Position numbers and translations under genes: made by a program | Shown: positions 19,878 through 28,429 of the stretch, piece after piece | Layout of the letters: the number at the start of each line of letters is the position of its first letter | Numbering within the stretch: position 1 is the stretch's first letter | Assembly: GCF_013364155.1 (NCBI RefSeq) | Contig: NZ_CP054916.1 | Location: 2,786,501-2,850,500, forward strand | Direction: 5' to 3' | Origin: Streptomyces sp. NA02950 | Lineage (GTDB): Bacteria; Actinomycetota; Actinomycetes; Streptomycetales; Streptomycetaceae | DNA: 64,000 nt | The notes under the pieces: generated by a model | Seen by the model: only the letters and a program-made list of their open reading frames with translations | Databases searched by the model: none | Told to the model about the DNA's origin: nothing

Positions 19878-20549
19878 ATGGGCTTCACGATCGGCGGCAT
19901 CCGGGACATGCGGTCCGGCTCACGGCGCCGCGGCCGTACGTCCGAGTCCACGACGGTGGCGGAGTACACCGGCCTGTGGGGCTGGGACGTGGTGCCGGGC
20001 GCACGCGCGGCGCGGGGTACGAGTGGCAGCAGAAACGAATGTTCATGCGGGGCGGACGACTGTGCCTCCCCCGGCACCCATCCGCTCTCCTTCGCCTCCC
20101 CCGTCCCGGCGGGCGCGCCGCTCGACGCCGCCGCGGCGGCGTGGGAGGAGGTTCCCGGGGCCGCCGTACTGCTGCCGGTGGGCCGCGCGTTCGACGTGCT
20201 GGAGGTGTCGGAGTACGCGGGGCGCCACGCCCTGGTGCGGCTGGAGCGGATGGGGCTGCCGCTGGGCCCGGTGGCCGTCACCCCGCACGGCCGCGCCCAG
20301 TTCTTCGTGGCCCCCGGCGCCGCCGGTGAACTCCCCGAGCTGCTCTACCGGATGGGCTGGGACGACGCCGATCTGGATCTGCGCTGTCTGGGGCCGGGCG
20401 ACCACATCACCGCACCCCCCTCCGACTTCGGCGGCCTCGGGCCGGTCCGCTGGCTGCGGCCGCCGGCCCTGGACACCGCGGGCTGCCCGCCGCACGCCCG
20501 GCTGGTGCTGGGCACGCTCGCCTATCTGAGCCATCGCGCGGGTGCCTGA
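19878..20549 (+). CDS. Small Prim-Pol (bifunctional DNA primase/polymerase)-like protein
   Basis: A 223-residue protein resembling the stand-alone primase-polymerase-like proteins found at this position in Streptomyces. An N-terminal cysteine cluster (ECSCGADDCASPGTHP) precedes a region reading AAVLLPVGRAFDVLEVSEYAG, where active archaeo-eukaryotic primases carry a hhhDhD metal site. Here the second aspartate is not evident (DVLE), so catalytic activity is doubtful. RBS GGAGG sits 4-5 nt before the ATG. It is transcribed alone, divergent from nsdA and convergent with ftsY. The cellular role is unknown. Confidence 0.75.
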   Translation: MGFTIGGIRDMRSGSRRRGRTSESTTVAEYTGLWGWDVVPGARAARGTSGSRNECSCGADDCASPGTHPLSFASPVPAGAPLDAAAAAWEEVPGAAVLLPVGRAFDVLEVSEYAGRHALVRLERMGLPLGPVAVTPHGRAQFFVAPGAAGELPELLYRMGWDDADLDLRCLGPGDHITAPPSDFGGLGPVRWLRPPALDTAGCPPHARLVLGTLAYLSHRAGA

Positions 20550-20583
20550 GCCGTCCCTCCCGGCTCCGGCACCCGGGCCCCAT

Positions 20584-20625
20584 GAGCGCGGGGCGGGCCG
20601 GATCTCTCCGGTCCGCCCCGCGCTC
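20584..20625. terminator. Bidirectional terminator between Prim-Pol gene and ftsY
   Basis: A 13-bp perfect stem (GAGCGCGGGGCGG at 20584-20596 with 20613-20625) contains an inner CCGG/CCGG pairing. It lies between convergent stop codons. Confidence 0.75.
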
Positions 20626-20668
20626 AGGGGAACCTCTCGGCGGTGTCACCCGGCCGTCGGCCCACCGC

Positions 20669-21895
20669 TCAGTCGCCGATCAGCGCGTCGACGAACGCCT
20701 CCGGCTCGAACGGCGCGAGATCGTCCGCGCCCTCGCCCAGGCCCACCAGCTTGACCGGTACGCCCAGCTCGCGCTGGACCGCGACCACGATGCCGCCCTT
20801 GGCGGTGCCGTCCAGCTTGGTCAGCACGATGCCGGTGATGTCCACGACCTCAGCGAACACCCGCGCCTGCACCAGGCCGTTCTGCCCGGTGGTGGCGTCG
20901 AGCACGAGCAGCACCTCGTCCACCGCGCCGTGCTTCTCCACGACCCGCTTGACCTTGCCCAGCTCGTCCATGAGACCGGTCTTGGTGTGCAGCCGGCCCG
21001 CGGTGTCGATCAGGACGACGTCCGCGGTCTCGGCGATGCCTTCCTTCACGGCGTCGAAGGCGACCGACGCCGGGTCGCCGGCCTCGGGCCCCCGGACGGT
21101 CCGGGCGCCGACCCGCTCGCCCCAGGTCTGGAGCTGATCGGCGGCGGCCGCGCGGAAGGTGTCGGCGGCGCCCAGCACGACCGACTTGCCGTCGGCGACC
21201 AGCACCCGCGCCAGCTTGCCGGTGGTGGTGGTCTTGCCGGTGCCGTTGACGCCGACGACCATGACGACGCCCGGCTTCTCCTCGCCGTTCGCCCCCACAC
21301 CGCTCTCGGTGTGCACACTGCGGTCGGCCTCGGTTCCGATGAGGTGGAGCAGCTCCTCGCGCAGCAGACCGCGCAGCTCCTCGGGGGTACGGGTGCCGAG
21401 CACCTTGACGCGCTCACGCAGCCGCTCGACCAGCTCCTGCGTCGGGGCGACACCGACGTCGGCGGTCAGCAGGGTGTCCTCGATCTCCTCCCAGGTCTCG
21501 TCGTCGAGGTGCTCCCGGGACAGCAGCGTCAGCAGCCCCTTGCCCAGCGTGTTCTGGGAGCGGGACAGCCGGGCGCGCAGCCGGACCAGCCGTCCGGCGG
21601 TCGGCTCCGGAACCTCGACCGGCGGGACCTCGGGCACGGCGGGCGCGGGCGCCTCCGCCGTCGCGGCCGGGGCGCCGGACCCCGGCAGGTCCACCTCCTC
21701 GATGGTCCTGCGCGGTTCCTCGCGCGGGGTTTCGGCCTCCTCGCCGACATGTGGTTCGGCGGGCGGCGCGGTGACGGACGGGCTGCTCGGCGGGGCCGTG
21801 GGCAGCCGCTTCTTCTTGCGGCTGGTGACCACGAACCCGCTGATCGCGACGACCGCGACCACAGCGATGACTACGGCAAGGATGACGAATTCCAT
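20669..21895 (-). CDS. ftsY: Signal recognition particle receptor FtsY
   Basis: A 408-residue SRP receptor. An N-terminal membrane helix (residues about 2-23) is followed by an acidic, Pro-rich linker, then the NG domain with GVNGTGKTTTTGKLA, VVLGAADTFRAAAADQL, IDTAGRLHTK and TKLDGTAKGG. It docks Ffh-ribosome complexes to the membrane. The start at 21895 (MEFVILAV) has no obvious Shine-Dalgarno sequence. It lies 33 nt after the stop of a NarL-type response regulator on the same strand, so read-through transcription from that accessory operon is possible. Confidence 0.96.
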   Translation of the reverse strand: MEFVILAVVIAVVAVVAISGFVVTSRKKKRLPTAPPSSPSVTAPPAEPHVGEEAETPREEPRRTIEEVDLPGSGAPAATAEAPAPAVPEVPPVEVPEPTAGRLVRLRARLSRSQNTLGKGLLTLLSREHLDDETWEEIEDTLLTADVGVAPTQELVERLRERVKVLGTRTPEELRGLLREELLHLIGTEADRSVHTESGVGANGEEKPGVVMVVGVNGTGKTTTTGKLARVLVADGKSVVLGAADTFRAAAADQLQTWGERVGARTVRGPEAGDPASVAFDAVKEGIAETADVVLIDTAGRLHTKTGLMDELGKVKRVVEKHGAVDEVLLVLDATTGQNGLVQARVFAEVVDITGIVLTKLDGTAKGGIVVAVQRELGVPVKLVGLGEGADDLAPFEPEAFVDALIGD

Positions 21896-21928
21896 AACGC
21901 ACCCAGTATCAGCCACGAGCCCGAGAAG

Positions 21929-22597
21929 TCATTCGCCGCCGAGCCCGGCTTCCCGGGCGCGTACGATCGCCTGCGCGCGATCACGCACCTGGAGCTTGGC
22001 GAAAATGGACCCGACGTGATTGCGCACGGTCTTGTCCGTGACCACCAGCCGCTGGGCGATCTGGCGGTAGCCGAGGCCGCGCGCCAGCAGATCCAGGACC
22101 TCGCGCTCGCGGGCGGTGAGGGTGGGGAACGCCTCCTTCGCGGACGCCGAGGCGGAGGCGCCGAGCAGCACCCCGAGCCGCTCTGCCATCCGCGGGCTGA
22201 ACACCGCGCCGCCGCGCGCGACGATATGCAGCGCCCTGAGGATCTCGTCACGCCCCGCGCCCTTGAGGAGATACCCCCGCGCCCCGGCGCGCACAGCGGC
22301 CAGCAGGCTGTCGTCGTCCTCGGACATCGTCATGACCATGACCCGCATCTCGGGACGGCCGCACAGGATCCGCCGCGTCGCCTCCAACCCGGACCGCCCG
22401 GGCAGCCCGAGATCCATGACCACCAGATCGGGCCCGGTCCGCACCGCCTCGGCGACGGCCTCGTCGGCGCAGTCCGCCTGCCCGACGACGCTGAACGCGT
22501 GGTCGAGATTCACGGCCGCGGCCAGCCCCTCCCGGAACAGCGGATGATCATCCACCAGCAGAACCCGCCACTGCGCCCGCTCCGCATCAGGTGTCAC
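21929..22597 (-). CDS. NarL/FixJ-family response regulator
   Basis: A 222-residue regulator. The receiver domain has the acidic pair in VLLVDDHPLFREG, phosphoacceptor Asp62 in LVVMDLGLPGRSG and the conserved lysine in GYLLKGAG. The C-terminal LuxR-type helix-turn-helix spans about 158-222 (LTAREREVLDLLARGLGYRQ, then TVRNHVGSIFAKL). The GTG start overlaps the TGA of the kinase gene (GTGA), so the pair is coupled. Target genes are unknown. Confidence 0.93.
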   Translation of the reverse strand: MTPDAERAQWRVLLVDDHPLFREGLAAAVNLDHAFSVVGQADCADEAVAEAVRTGPDLVVMDLGLPGRSGLEATRRILCGRPEMRVMVMTMSEDDDSLLAAVRAGARGYLLKGAGRDEILRALHIVARGGAVFSPRMAERLGVLLGASASASAKEAFPTLTAREREVLDLLARGLGYRQIAQRLVVTDKTVRNHVGSIFAKLQVRDRAQAIVRAREAGLGGE

Positions 22598-24804
22598 CGT
22601 CCCGGCGTCCTCTCTCCGCGTGGTACGGACTCATGGGCCGCCCCGGGCCCCCGCCCCGGTGGTGCCGCTCCGGGCGGAGCGGGTGGCTTGGGCGGGGGCG
22701 TGGCCGGGCTGCCGCAGGTTTCGTGGCCCGTCGTCTTCTTGCGGTGGGCCTCGGGGTTGCCGTGTTCCCCCGGACCGGCCAGCGGGAGCACCGCGTGCAC
22801 CACCGTGCCCGTGGCCGAGCCGGTGACCGTGCAGGAGCCGCCGATCTCCTCGGCTCGTTCGGCCACCGAGGCGAGCCCGACGCCGGGGACCGCGGTCTCG
22901 CGCAGACCGCTGCCGTCGTCGGTGACCTTGACCTGGAGGGTGTCCGGGCCCGCGGTCAGTTCGATGTGCACCTGGCGCGCCCGCGCGTGCCGTACCGCGT
23001 TGGTGAGCGATTCCGCGGCGATGCGGTAGGCGGCGGTCTCGACGCCGGGCGCCAGCGGCGGCAGGGCGAGCGGGCGGCTGGCCACGCTGACCCGCAGTCC
23101 GTCGATGCCCAGCCGGTGGCCCAGGTCCCGTACCGCACCGGCCAGTCCGCGGTCGGCCAGCGCGGCGGGGGCCAGTCCGGAGGTGATCCGGCGTACCTCG
23201 ACCAGGGCCTCGGCGAGCGTCTCGGCGGCCTCGCACAGCTGGGCGCGGGCGGGGTGGCCGGGGGCGCAGGAGGTATGGGCGATGTCCAGGCGCAGCCGTA
23301 CGGCGGCCAGTTGGGGGCCGAGGCCGTCGTGGATCTCACGGCGCAGCCGTCGGCGCTCCTGTTCGCGGGCGAGCACCAGCCGTTCCCGGGCCGCCTGGGC
23401 CTCCTCGGCCAGGCGCAGCGCGGCGAGCGCGGGGGCGGCCTGGTCGGCGAGGAGGGAGAGCAGCCCGCTGTCGCGTTCGGCGGGGGTGCCCGAGGCGTCG
23501 CGGGAGACTTCGAGGCGGCCGACGGGGCGGCCGTGGTGGCGCAGCACGAACGTCTGGACCGGGCCGGTGAGCGGCGCTCCGGCGGCGGCCAGCCGCCGTG
23601 GCCCGGCGCGGGTGTCGACGCTGACGGCGGCGCCGGAGACGCCGAGGTCCTCCACCGCGCTGCGGCAGATCTGCTGGGGCACCTCGCCCGGGTGCGGAGC
23701 CTGTTGGAGGCGTACGGCCAGGGCGCTGACGGCTTCGTGCGGGCGGGCACGCGGACCGTAGAAGGCGCGCTCGACGCGGAGGGTGAGCCAACGGGCGCTG
23801 GGCCGCAGGGCCCAGCCCAGTACCAGGGCGCAGCCCGCGGTGAGGGTGGTGGCGCCGCCGCGGACGGAGGGGATGCCGGCCTGGACGGCGACGACGGCGC
23901 AGACGACCACGGCGGCCAGGGAGGTGAGGACGAAGGCGCGGGCGAGGCGGTGGCTGGTGGAGCGGTCCAGCCGCCATATGCCGGTGCGGGCGACGCCGAG
24001 GCAGATGGCGGCGGCCCAGACCGCGCTGCCCACGGTGCGGGCGACGATGGTGGGCATGCCCTCGCCCCACTCGGTGAGCAGGAGCGAGACACAGGCGGGG
24101 TAGGCGGCGGCCAGCAGGGCCCAGTCGCGGCGTTCGGCGCCGCGGGAGCCGGCGGCGCGCCAGCACAGGGCGGCGGTCACGGCGACGGCCACGGTGCGCA
24201 GCACCCAGGGTTCGGCCTCGGCGTAGGTGCCCAGGTGGTCGAAGGCCCACTGTCCGCAGACGGTGCCGAAGGCGGGGTTGGGGACGGCGCCCACCAGGGG
24301 TTCGCTGATGAGCCACAGCACCGCGTAGCCCAGCCAGTAGGCGGAGGCGCCCCCGCTCATGGCCCACCACCGCCATCGCCGCCGGGCCCCGCGCGGGAAC
24401 AGCCACAGCGGCAGCAGCAGGACGGTCAGCGGGCGGCAGGCCATCTTGGCCGCGGCCAGCAGCAGCGACAGCACGGCTCCGGTGGTGCCGAGGTCGGCGA
24501 TGCCCAGCAGCTGGGCCACGGCGGAGGGCAGCAGCCACAGGGCCCCGGCCACCAGCAGCACACTGCCGTAGCGCCGGGCGGACCGCTCGGCGAGCAGCAG
24601 CACCCCGACGCCGAGGACGGGGATGCCGACGGCGACCCGGGTCAGTACGGCGGCACCGCGCGGGCGCGGGTAGGTCAGGGCGAGCCATTGGTCGTTGACG
24701 CGCAGCAGCCCGGCGAGCCAGCCCGCCAGCACCACCACGAACAGCGCCGACACCCCGCCCGCGGCCTGGACGGCCCGGTCCTTGGGCAGTGCGGCCCGCC
24801 TCAT
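22594..24804 (-). CDS. Multi-pass membrane histidine kinase (NarL-partner class)
   Basis: A 736-residue kinase. The first 330 residues contain about ten hydrophobic segments, an unusually large membrane sensor reminiscent in layout of ComP-type kinases. A GAF-like region (about 340-450) follows, then HisKA_3 with phosphoacceptor His492 in RREIHDGLGPQL. The HATPase has N box ESLTNAVRHAR, D box DDGSGL and GVGLASVAERA. The last 50 residues are a Pro/Gly-rich tail. The ATG at 24804 is preceded by the TGA of the small secreted protein by one base (TGACATG); an in-frame ATG at 24834 would overlap it. Confidence 0.9.
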   Translation of the reverse strand: MRRAALPKDRAVQAAGGVSALFVVVLAGWLAGLLRVNDQWLALTYPRPRGAAVLTRVAVGIPVLGVGVLLLAERSARRYGSVLLVAGALWLLPSAVAQLLGIADLGTTGAVLSLLLAAAKMACRPLTVLLLPLWLFPRGARRRWRWWAMSGGASAYWLGYAVLWLISEPLVGAVPNPAFGTVCGQWAFDHLGTYAEAEPWVLRTVAVAVTAALCWRAAGSRGAERRDWALLAAAYPACVSLLLTEWGEGMPTIVARTVGSAVWAAAICLGVARTGIWRLDRSTSHRLARAFVLTSLAAVVVCAVVAVQAGIPSVRGGATTLTAGCALVLGWALRPSARWLTLRVERAFYGPRARPHEAVSALAVRLQQAPHPGEVPQQICRSAVEDLGVSGAAVSVDTRAGPRRLAAAGAPLTGPVQTFVLRHHGRPVGRLEVSRDASGTPAERDSGLLSLLADQAAPALAALRLAEEAQAARERLVLAREQERRRLRREIHDGLGPQLAAVRLRLDIAHTSCAPGHPARAQLCEAAETLAEALVEVRRITSGLAPAALADRGLAGAVRDLGHRLGIDGLRVSVASRPLALPPLAPGVETAAYRIAAESLTNAVRHARARQVHIELTAGPDTLQVKVTDDGSGLRETAVPGVGLASVAERAEEIGGSCTVTGSATGTVVHAVLPLAGPGEHGNPEAHRKKTTGHETCGSPATPPPKPPAPPGAAPPGRGPGAAHESVPRGERTPGR

Positions 24805-24805
24805 G

Positions 24806-25093
24806 TCAGCGGGCGAGCGCTGGGTGCGGCGCACCCGCGCGGGACCGGCCGCCCCTGACCCACAGCGTGACGTACGCGTCGCCGCGGCCGGGGCGGCACT
24901 TGTACTCGTCCCACTTGTGTCTGCGGATCCCCTCCCTGCCCGCGCGCTGGCAGGCCCCGCCGGTGTCGAAGTGCCCCGCCTCGCGCCAGGAGGCGCTCCC
25001 GGACGCGGTGGCCGGGGAGGCGGCGGCGTTCCACAGGAGGGCTCCTGCGAACAGGCCGAGCGCGATGGTCGCGCGGGTCGGGGAAGGGCGCAT
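24806..25093 (-). CDS. Small secreted protein, unknown function
   Basis: A 95-residue protein with a Sec signal peptide (basic MRPSPTR, hydrophobic ALGLFAGALLWNAAAS, cleavage likely after ATA/ASG near residue 30). The mature part of about 65 residues is basic and holds only two cysteines (GGACQRAG and YKCRPGR), compatible with one disulfide. AAGGAGACTG upstream is a strong ribosome-binding site. It is the first gene of a likely operon with the histidine kinase and response regulator, so it could be the ligand or accessory sensor of the kinase; this is inference from position. I do not recognise a family. Confidence 0.75.
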   Translation of the reverse strand: MRPSPTRATIALGLFAGALLWNAAASPATASGSASWREAGHFDTGGACQRAGREGIRRHKWDEYKCRPGRGDAYVTLWVRGGRSRAGAPHPALAR

Positions 25094-25234
25094 GGTCAGT
25101 CTCCTTGTTCTCGCCCCCGAGCACTACCCGCCGCCACGGCGCTGAAGTGCGGGGAAACCCCGGCCCACCCGAACCGGTGACCTCCTAGCACCCGCGTTCC
25201 GTTCGGGGCGGCGGGAGTTGGGGACGAGCGGGGC

Positions 25235-25660
25235 TCACCGCACGAACACCAGGACGGCGGCGGCGATGTCCTCCGCCTCCGCGTAGCACAGGCCGATCCG
25301 CATCAGCGCGAGCCTGATCGGCTGGGCCGTCCAGATCTCCAGCGAGTCGAGGAAGCCCGCGAGCCGGTGGGCGTACCGGCGGACCATCGCCGTCTCCCGG
25401 GAGCTGAGCCGGGTGAGCAGTTTGGCCAGCAGTGCGCCGCCGTGGCGCAGGGCGATCACCACCAGCCGCTGCCGGACCAGCCGGGCGACGGCGGGGTCGG
25501 GCTCCCCGGGGGAGCAGAGGAACGCCCGGGCCGCTTCGAGTTCGGTCTCGAGTGCCGCGTCGCCCTCCGGGGTTCCGCTGCCGTTGAGCCGGACCCGGAC
25601 GACCAGATCGTCGATGTCGGATCCGGTGATGAGATGTGGTTCCCCCGTGCTGATCTTCAC
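25235..25660 (-). CDS. Hypothetical helical protein
   Basis: A 141-residue soluble protein that I do not recognise. It is predicted mostly helical, with alternating hydrophobic and charged segments such as ARLVRQRLVVIALRHGGALL and EIWTAQPIRLALMRIGL, and no signal peptide. The GTG start at 25660 has AGGAG about 7 nt upstream. It lies 141 nt before the small secreted protein on the same strand, so it may begin the same operon. A perfect 15-bp hairpin is located 28 nt upstream of its start. Confidence 0.65.
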   Translation of the reverse strand: MKISTGEPHLITGSDIDDLVVRVRLNGSGTPEGDAALETELEAARAFLCSPGEPDPAVARLVRQRLVVIALRHGGALLAKLLTRLSSRETAMVRRYAHRLAGFLDSLEIWTAQPIRLALMRIGLCYAEAEDIAAAVLVFVR

Positions 25661-25687
25661 GCGCCGCTCCTTGGGTTCCTGGGTGTG

Positions 25688-25720
25688 TGGGACTCGGCCC
25701 GCGGAGCGGGCCGAGTCCCA
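25688..25720. repeat. Perfect 15-bp inverted repeat in a divergent promoter region
   Basis: TGGGACTCGGCCCGC at 25688-25702 pairs perfectly with 25706-25720 across a 3-nt GGA loop. It lies upstream of two divergent genes, not after a stop codon, so it is either a 5' leader structure of the 141-aa gene or an operator. Confidence 0.6.
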
Positions 25721-25892
25721 CGATGGGCCGCCCCGCGTCCCAGGCGCATGAGTCATCCGCCCCGGTCTGCCCGCGTGCGGGGGGCGGGCGCAGGTGGCTC
25801 GCCCGGCCGCCGCACACCGATGGCTATTTGACGGATCGTCAGCTACGGTCGCACTCCCCGGGGGACCGCCCAGGACGAAGGGGAGATCCGCC

Positions 25893-26879
25893 ATGCCCGT
25901 CACGGTCGTACGGCTCAATCTCGTCGATCCCGCCGCCACCCCCGGTTCCCTGTCCGGCCGTTACCGCGCCGCCGTGGAGATGGCGGCCTACGCCGATGAA
26001 CGGGGCGTCACCACCGTCCAGACCGAGGAGCACCACGGGTCCGCGGACGGCTGGCTGCCCGCGCCCCTGGTGTTCGCGGGCGCCGTGCTGGGCGCGACCC
26101 GGCGGATCACGGTGACGGTCTCCGCGCTGATCACCCCGCTGTACGACCCGCTGCGGCTGGCCGAGGACATCGCCGTGCTGGACCTGGTGAGCGGCGGGCG
26201 GCTGGTGACGGTGGCGGGGATCGGCTACCGCCCCGAGGAGTACGCGGCACACGGCCGGGACTGGGCGGGGCGCGGTGCGCTCCAGGACGAGGCGCTGGAG
26301 ACGCTGCTCGCGGCGTGGACGGGCGAGCCTTTCACCCACCGCGGCCGTACGGTGCGGGTGACCCCGCGCCCGTCCACCCGGCCGCATCCGCCGCTGCTGG
26401 TGGGCGGCAGCTCCCGGGCCGCGGCGCGCCGGGCGGCCCGGCTGGGTCTGCCGTTCTTCCCCAGCGCCCATCTGCCGGAGCTGGAGGCGTACTACCACGC
26501 CCGGCGGGCGGAGTACGGCACCGAGGGCTGGTGTCTGATGCCGCCGGAGCGCACACCGCTGCTGCACGTGGCGGAGGATCCGGACCGGGTCTGGGCGGAG
26601 TACGGCCACCATCTGCTGCACGAGGCGAGAACCTACGCGTCCTGGCAGCCGGACGGGATGCGCTCGGCGGTGCGCTCCCGGGCCCGGGACACCGCGGCGC
26701 TGCGCGCGGAAGGCGTCTACCGCGTCCTCACGCCCGAGGAGTGCGTGGCGTACGCGGCGGAGGACGGCGGCCGGGCGAGTCTGGTGCTGCATCCGCTGTG
26801 CGGCGGGATGCCGGTGGCGGTGGGCCGCCGTTCGCTGCGGCTGTTCGCGGAACGAGTACTGCCCCGCCTCGGGGAATGA
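25893..26879 (+). CDS. LLM-class (luciferase-like) flavin/F420-dependent oxidoreductase
   Basis: A 328-residue TIM-barrel protein of the bacterial luciferase-like family. Typical features are the early TEEHHGS motif, the ITVTVSALITPLYDPLRLAEDIAVLD stretch split by the barrel core, and LVTVAGIGYRPEEY. In Streptomyces many such enzymes use F420H2, but flavin use is equally possible. The substrate is unknown. The ATG at 25893 follows GGGGAGATCC; an upstream in-frame start at 25794 lacks family similarity. It is divergent from the 141-aa gene, and its 3' end is part of a terminator hairpin shared with glcP. Confidence 0.85.
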   Translation: MPVTVVRLNLVDPAATPGSLSGRYRAAVEMAAYADERGVTTVQTEEHHGSADGWLPAPLVFAGAVLGATRRITVTVSALITPLYDPLRLAEDIAVLDLVSGGRLVTVAGIGYRPEEYAAHGRDWAGRGALQDEALETLLAAWTGEPFTHRGRTVRVTPRPSTRPHPPLLVGGSSRAAARRAARLGLPFFPSAHLPELEAYYHARRAEYGTEGWCLMPPERTPLLHVAEDPDRVWAEYGHHLLHEARTYASWQPDGMRSAVRSRARDTAALRAEGVYRVLTPEECVAYAAEDGGRASLVLHPLCGGMPVAVGRRSLRLFAERVLPRLGE

Positions 26880-26889
26880 GGCGGGGCAG
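26859..26889. terminator. Terminator overlapping the oxidoreductase stop codon
   Basis: CTGCCCCGCCTC at 26859-26870 pairs perfectly over 12 bp with 26878-26889, with a 7-nt loop. The stop codon of the plus-strand gene is inside the structure, and glcP ends 33 nt further on the other strand. Confidence 0.7.
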
Positions 26890-26921
26890 CTCTCCTGTGC
26901 GAGGAGCGGGCGGCGGGGGGG

Positions 26922-28343
26922 TTAGCCCATCTCCTCCAACGCCTTGCCCTTGGTCTCCGGCACCCACTTGAGGATGAACGGGATCGAGAGCAGGGCGAAG
27001 GCCGTGTACATCATGTACGTCCCGGAGAGGTTCCAGTCCGACAGGCTCGGGAAGCTGGCGGTGATGGCCCAGTTGGCGATCCACTGGGCGGAGGCGGCGA
27101 CACCGAGCGCCGCGGCGCGGATCTTGTTCGGGAACATCTCGCCGAGCAGGACCCACACCACCACACCCCACGAGAGGGCGAAGAAGAGCACGAACGCGTG
27201 GGCGGCGATCAGGGCCACCACACCCTGGGCGTGCGGCAGCTTGCCGTCCACGAGGCTGGCGGAGAAGGCCCAGGCGACCAGGCCCAGCGAGACCGCCATA
27301 CCGACCGAACCGATGAGCGCGAGCGGCTTGCGGCCGATCCGGTCGACGAAGATCATCGCGATCACGGTGCCGAGGATGTTGATGATCGACGTGGTGAAGG
27401 AGTAGAAGAACGAGCTGCTCGGGTCGACGCCGACGGACTGCCACAGCGTCGAGGAGTAGTAGAACGCCACGTTGATGCCGACGAGCTGCTGGAACACCGA
27501 CAGCCCGACACCGATCCAGACCACCGGGAGCAGACCGAAGCGGCCGCCCAGCAGGTCCTTGAAGGTCGACTTGTGCTCGCTGCGCATCGCCTGCTCGATC
27601 TCGTCGACCCGCACGTCCAGGTCGACCGTCTTGCCCTCGACCTCCCGCAGGACCTCCTTGGCGCGGTCGTTGCGGCCGACGGAGATCAGGAAGCGGGGCG
27701 ACTCGGGGATGGCGAAGGACAGCAGCCCGTAGAGGACGGCCGGGATGACCATGACGCCGAGCATCCACTGCCACGCCTCGAGGCCGGCGATGGTGCCGCG
27801 CTGGTCACCGTCGGCGAGGTTGAGGATGCCCCAGTTGACGAGCTGGGACAGGGCGATGCCGACGACGATCGCCGCCTGCTGGAACGAGGCGAGCCGGCCG
27901 CGGTACGCGGGCGGGGCGACCTCGGCGATGTAGGCCGGGCCGATCACGGAGGCCATGCCGATGCCGATACCGCCGAGCACCCGCCACATGGCGAGGTCCC
28001 ACAGCGAGAACGGCAGCGCCGAGCCGACAGCGCTGACGGTGAACAGGACGGCGGCGATCTGCATGACGCGGATCCGGCCGATGCGGTCGGCTATCCGGCC
28101 GGCGGTGGCCGCGCCGATCGCCGAGCCGATCAGGGCGATGGCGACGACCTGGGCGAGGGCCGCGGAACCGATGTCGTACTTGCCGCGGATGGCTTCGACA
28201 GCTCCGTTGATCACCGAGCTGTCGTAGCCGAAGAGAAAGCCGCCCATCGCGGCGGCGGCGGTGATGAAGATGACGTGGCCGAGGTGATCCGGATGGGCCT
28301 TGCGGCCCTCGGACCTCTGCTGTGCCTGCACGGTGGTGGTCAA
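26922..28343 (-). CDS. glcP: Glucose/H+ symporter GlcP (MFS sugar porter)
   Basis: A 473-residue MFS sugar porter with twelve membrane helices. Signatures are GGFLFGYDSSVINGAV in helix 1, ADRIGRIRVM between helices 2 and 3, PESPRFL after helix 6, VDRIGRKPL after helix 8, and a C-terminal PETKGKALEE. Its place directly beside smc matches glcP of S. coelicolor, the main glucose permease behind glucose kinase-dependent repression. The start is TTG at 28343 with AGGAG 6 nt upstream. The leader carries several CTTCAAG-type palindromes that probably bind a sugar-responsive repressor. Confidence 0.9.
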   Translation of the reverse strand: MTTTVQAQQRSEGRKAHPDHLGHVIFITAAAAMGGFLFGYDSSVINGAVEAIRGKYDIGSAALAQVVAIALIGSAIGAATAGRIADRIGRIRVMQIAAVLFTVSAVGSALPFSLWDLAMWRVLGGIGIGMASVIGPAYIAEVAPPAYRGRLASFQQAAIVVGIALSQLVNWGILNLADGDQRGTIAGLEAWQWMLGVMVIPAVLYGLLSFAIPESPRFLISVGRNDRAKEVLREVEGKTVDLDVRVDEIEQAMRSEHKSTFKDLLGGRFGLLPVVWIGVGLSVFQQLVGINVAFYYSSTLWQSVGVDPSSSFFYSFTTSIINILGTVIAMIFVDRIGRKPLALIGSVGMAVSLGLVAWAFSASLVDGKLPHAQGVVALIAAHAFVLFFALSWGVVVWVLLGEMFPNKIRAAALGVAASAQWIANWAITASFPSLSDWNLSGTYMMYTAFALLSIPFILKWVPETKGKALEEMG

Positions 28344-28429
28344 CGTGAACTCCTGTGGCCCGCCCGGCAACACTGCCGGACGTTGGGGCTGGCTGGCCCT
28401 TCCAGCGGAGGCGAGCCGAGAGGTCGGCC

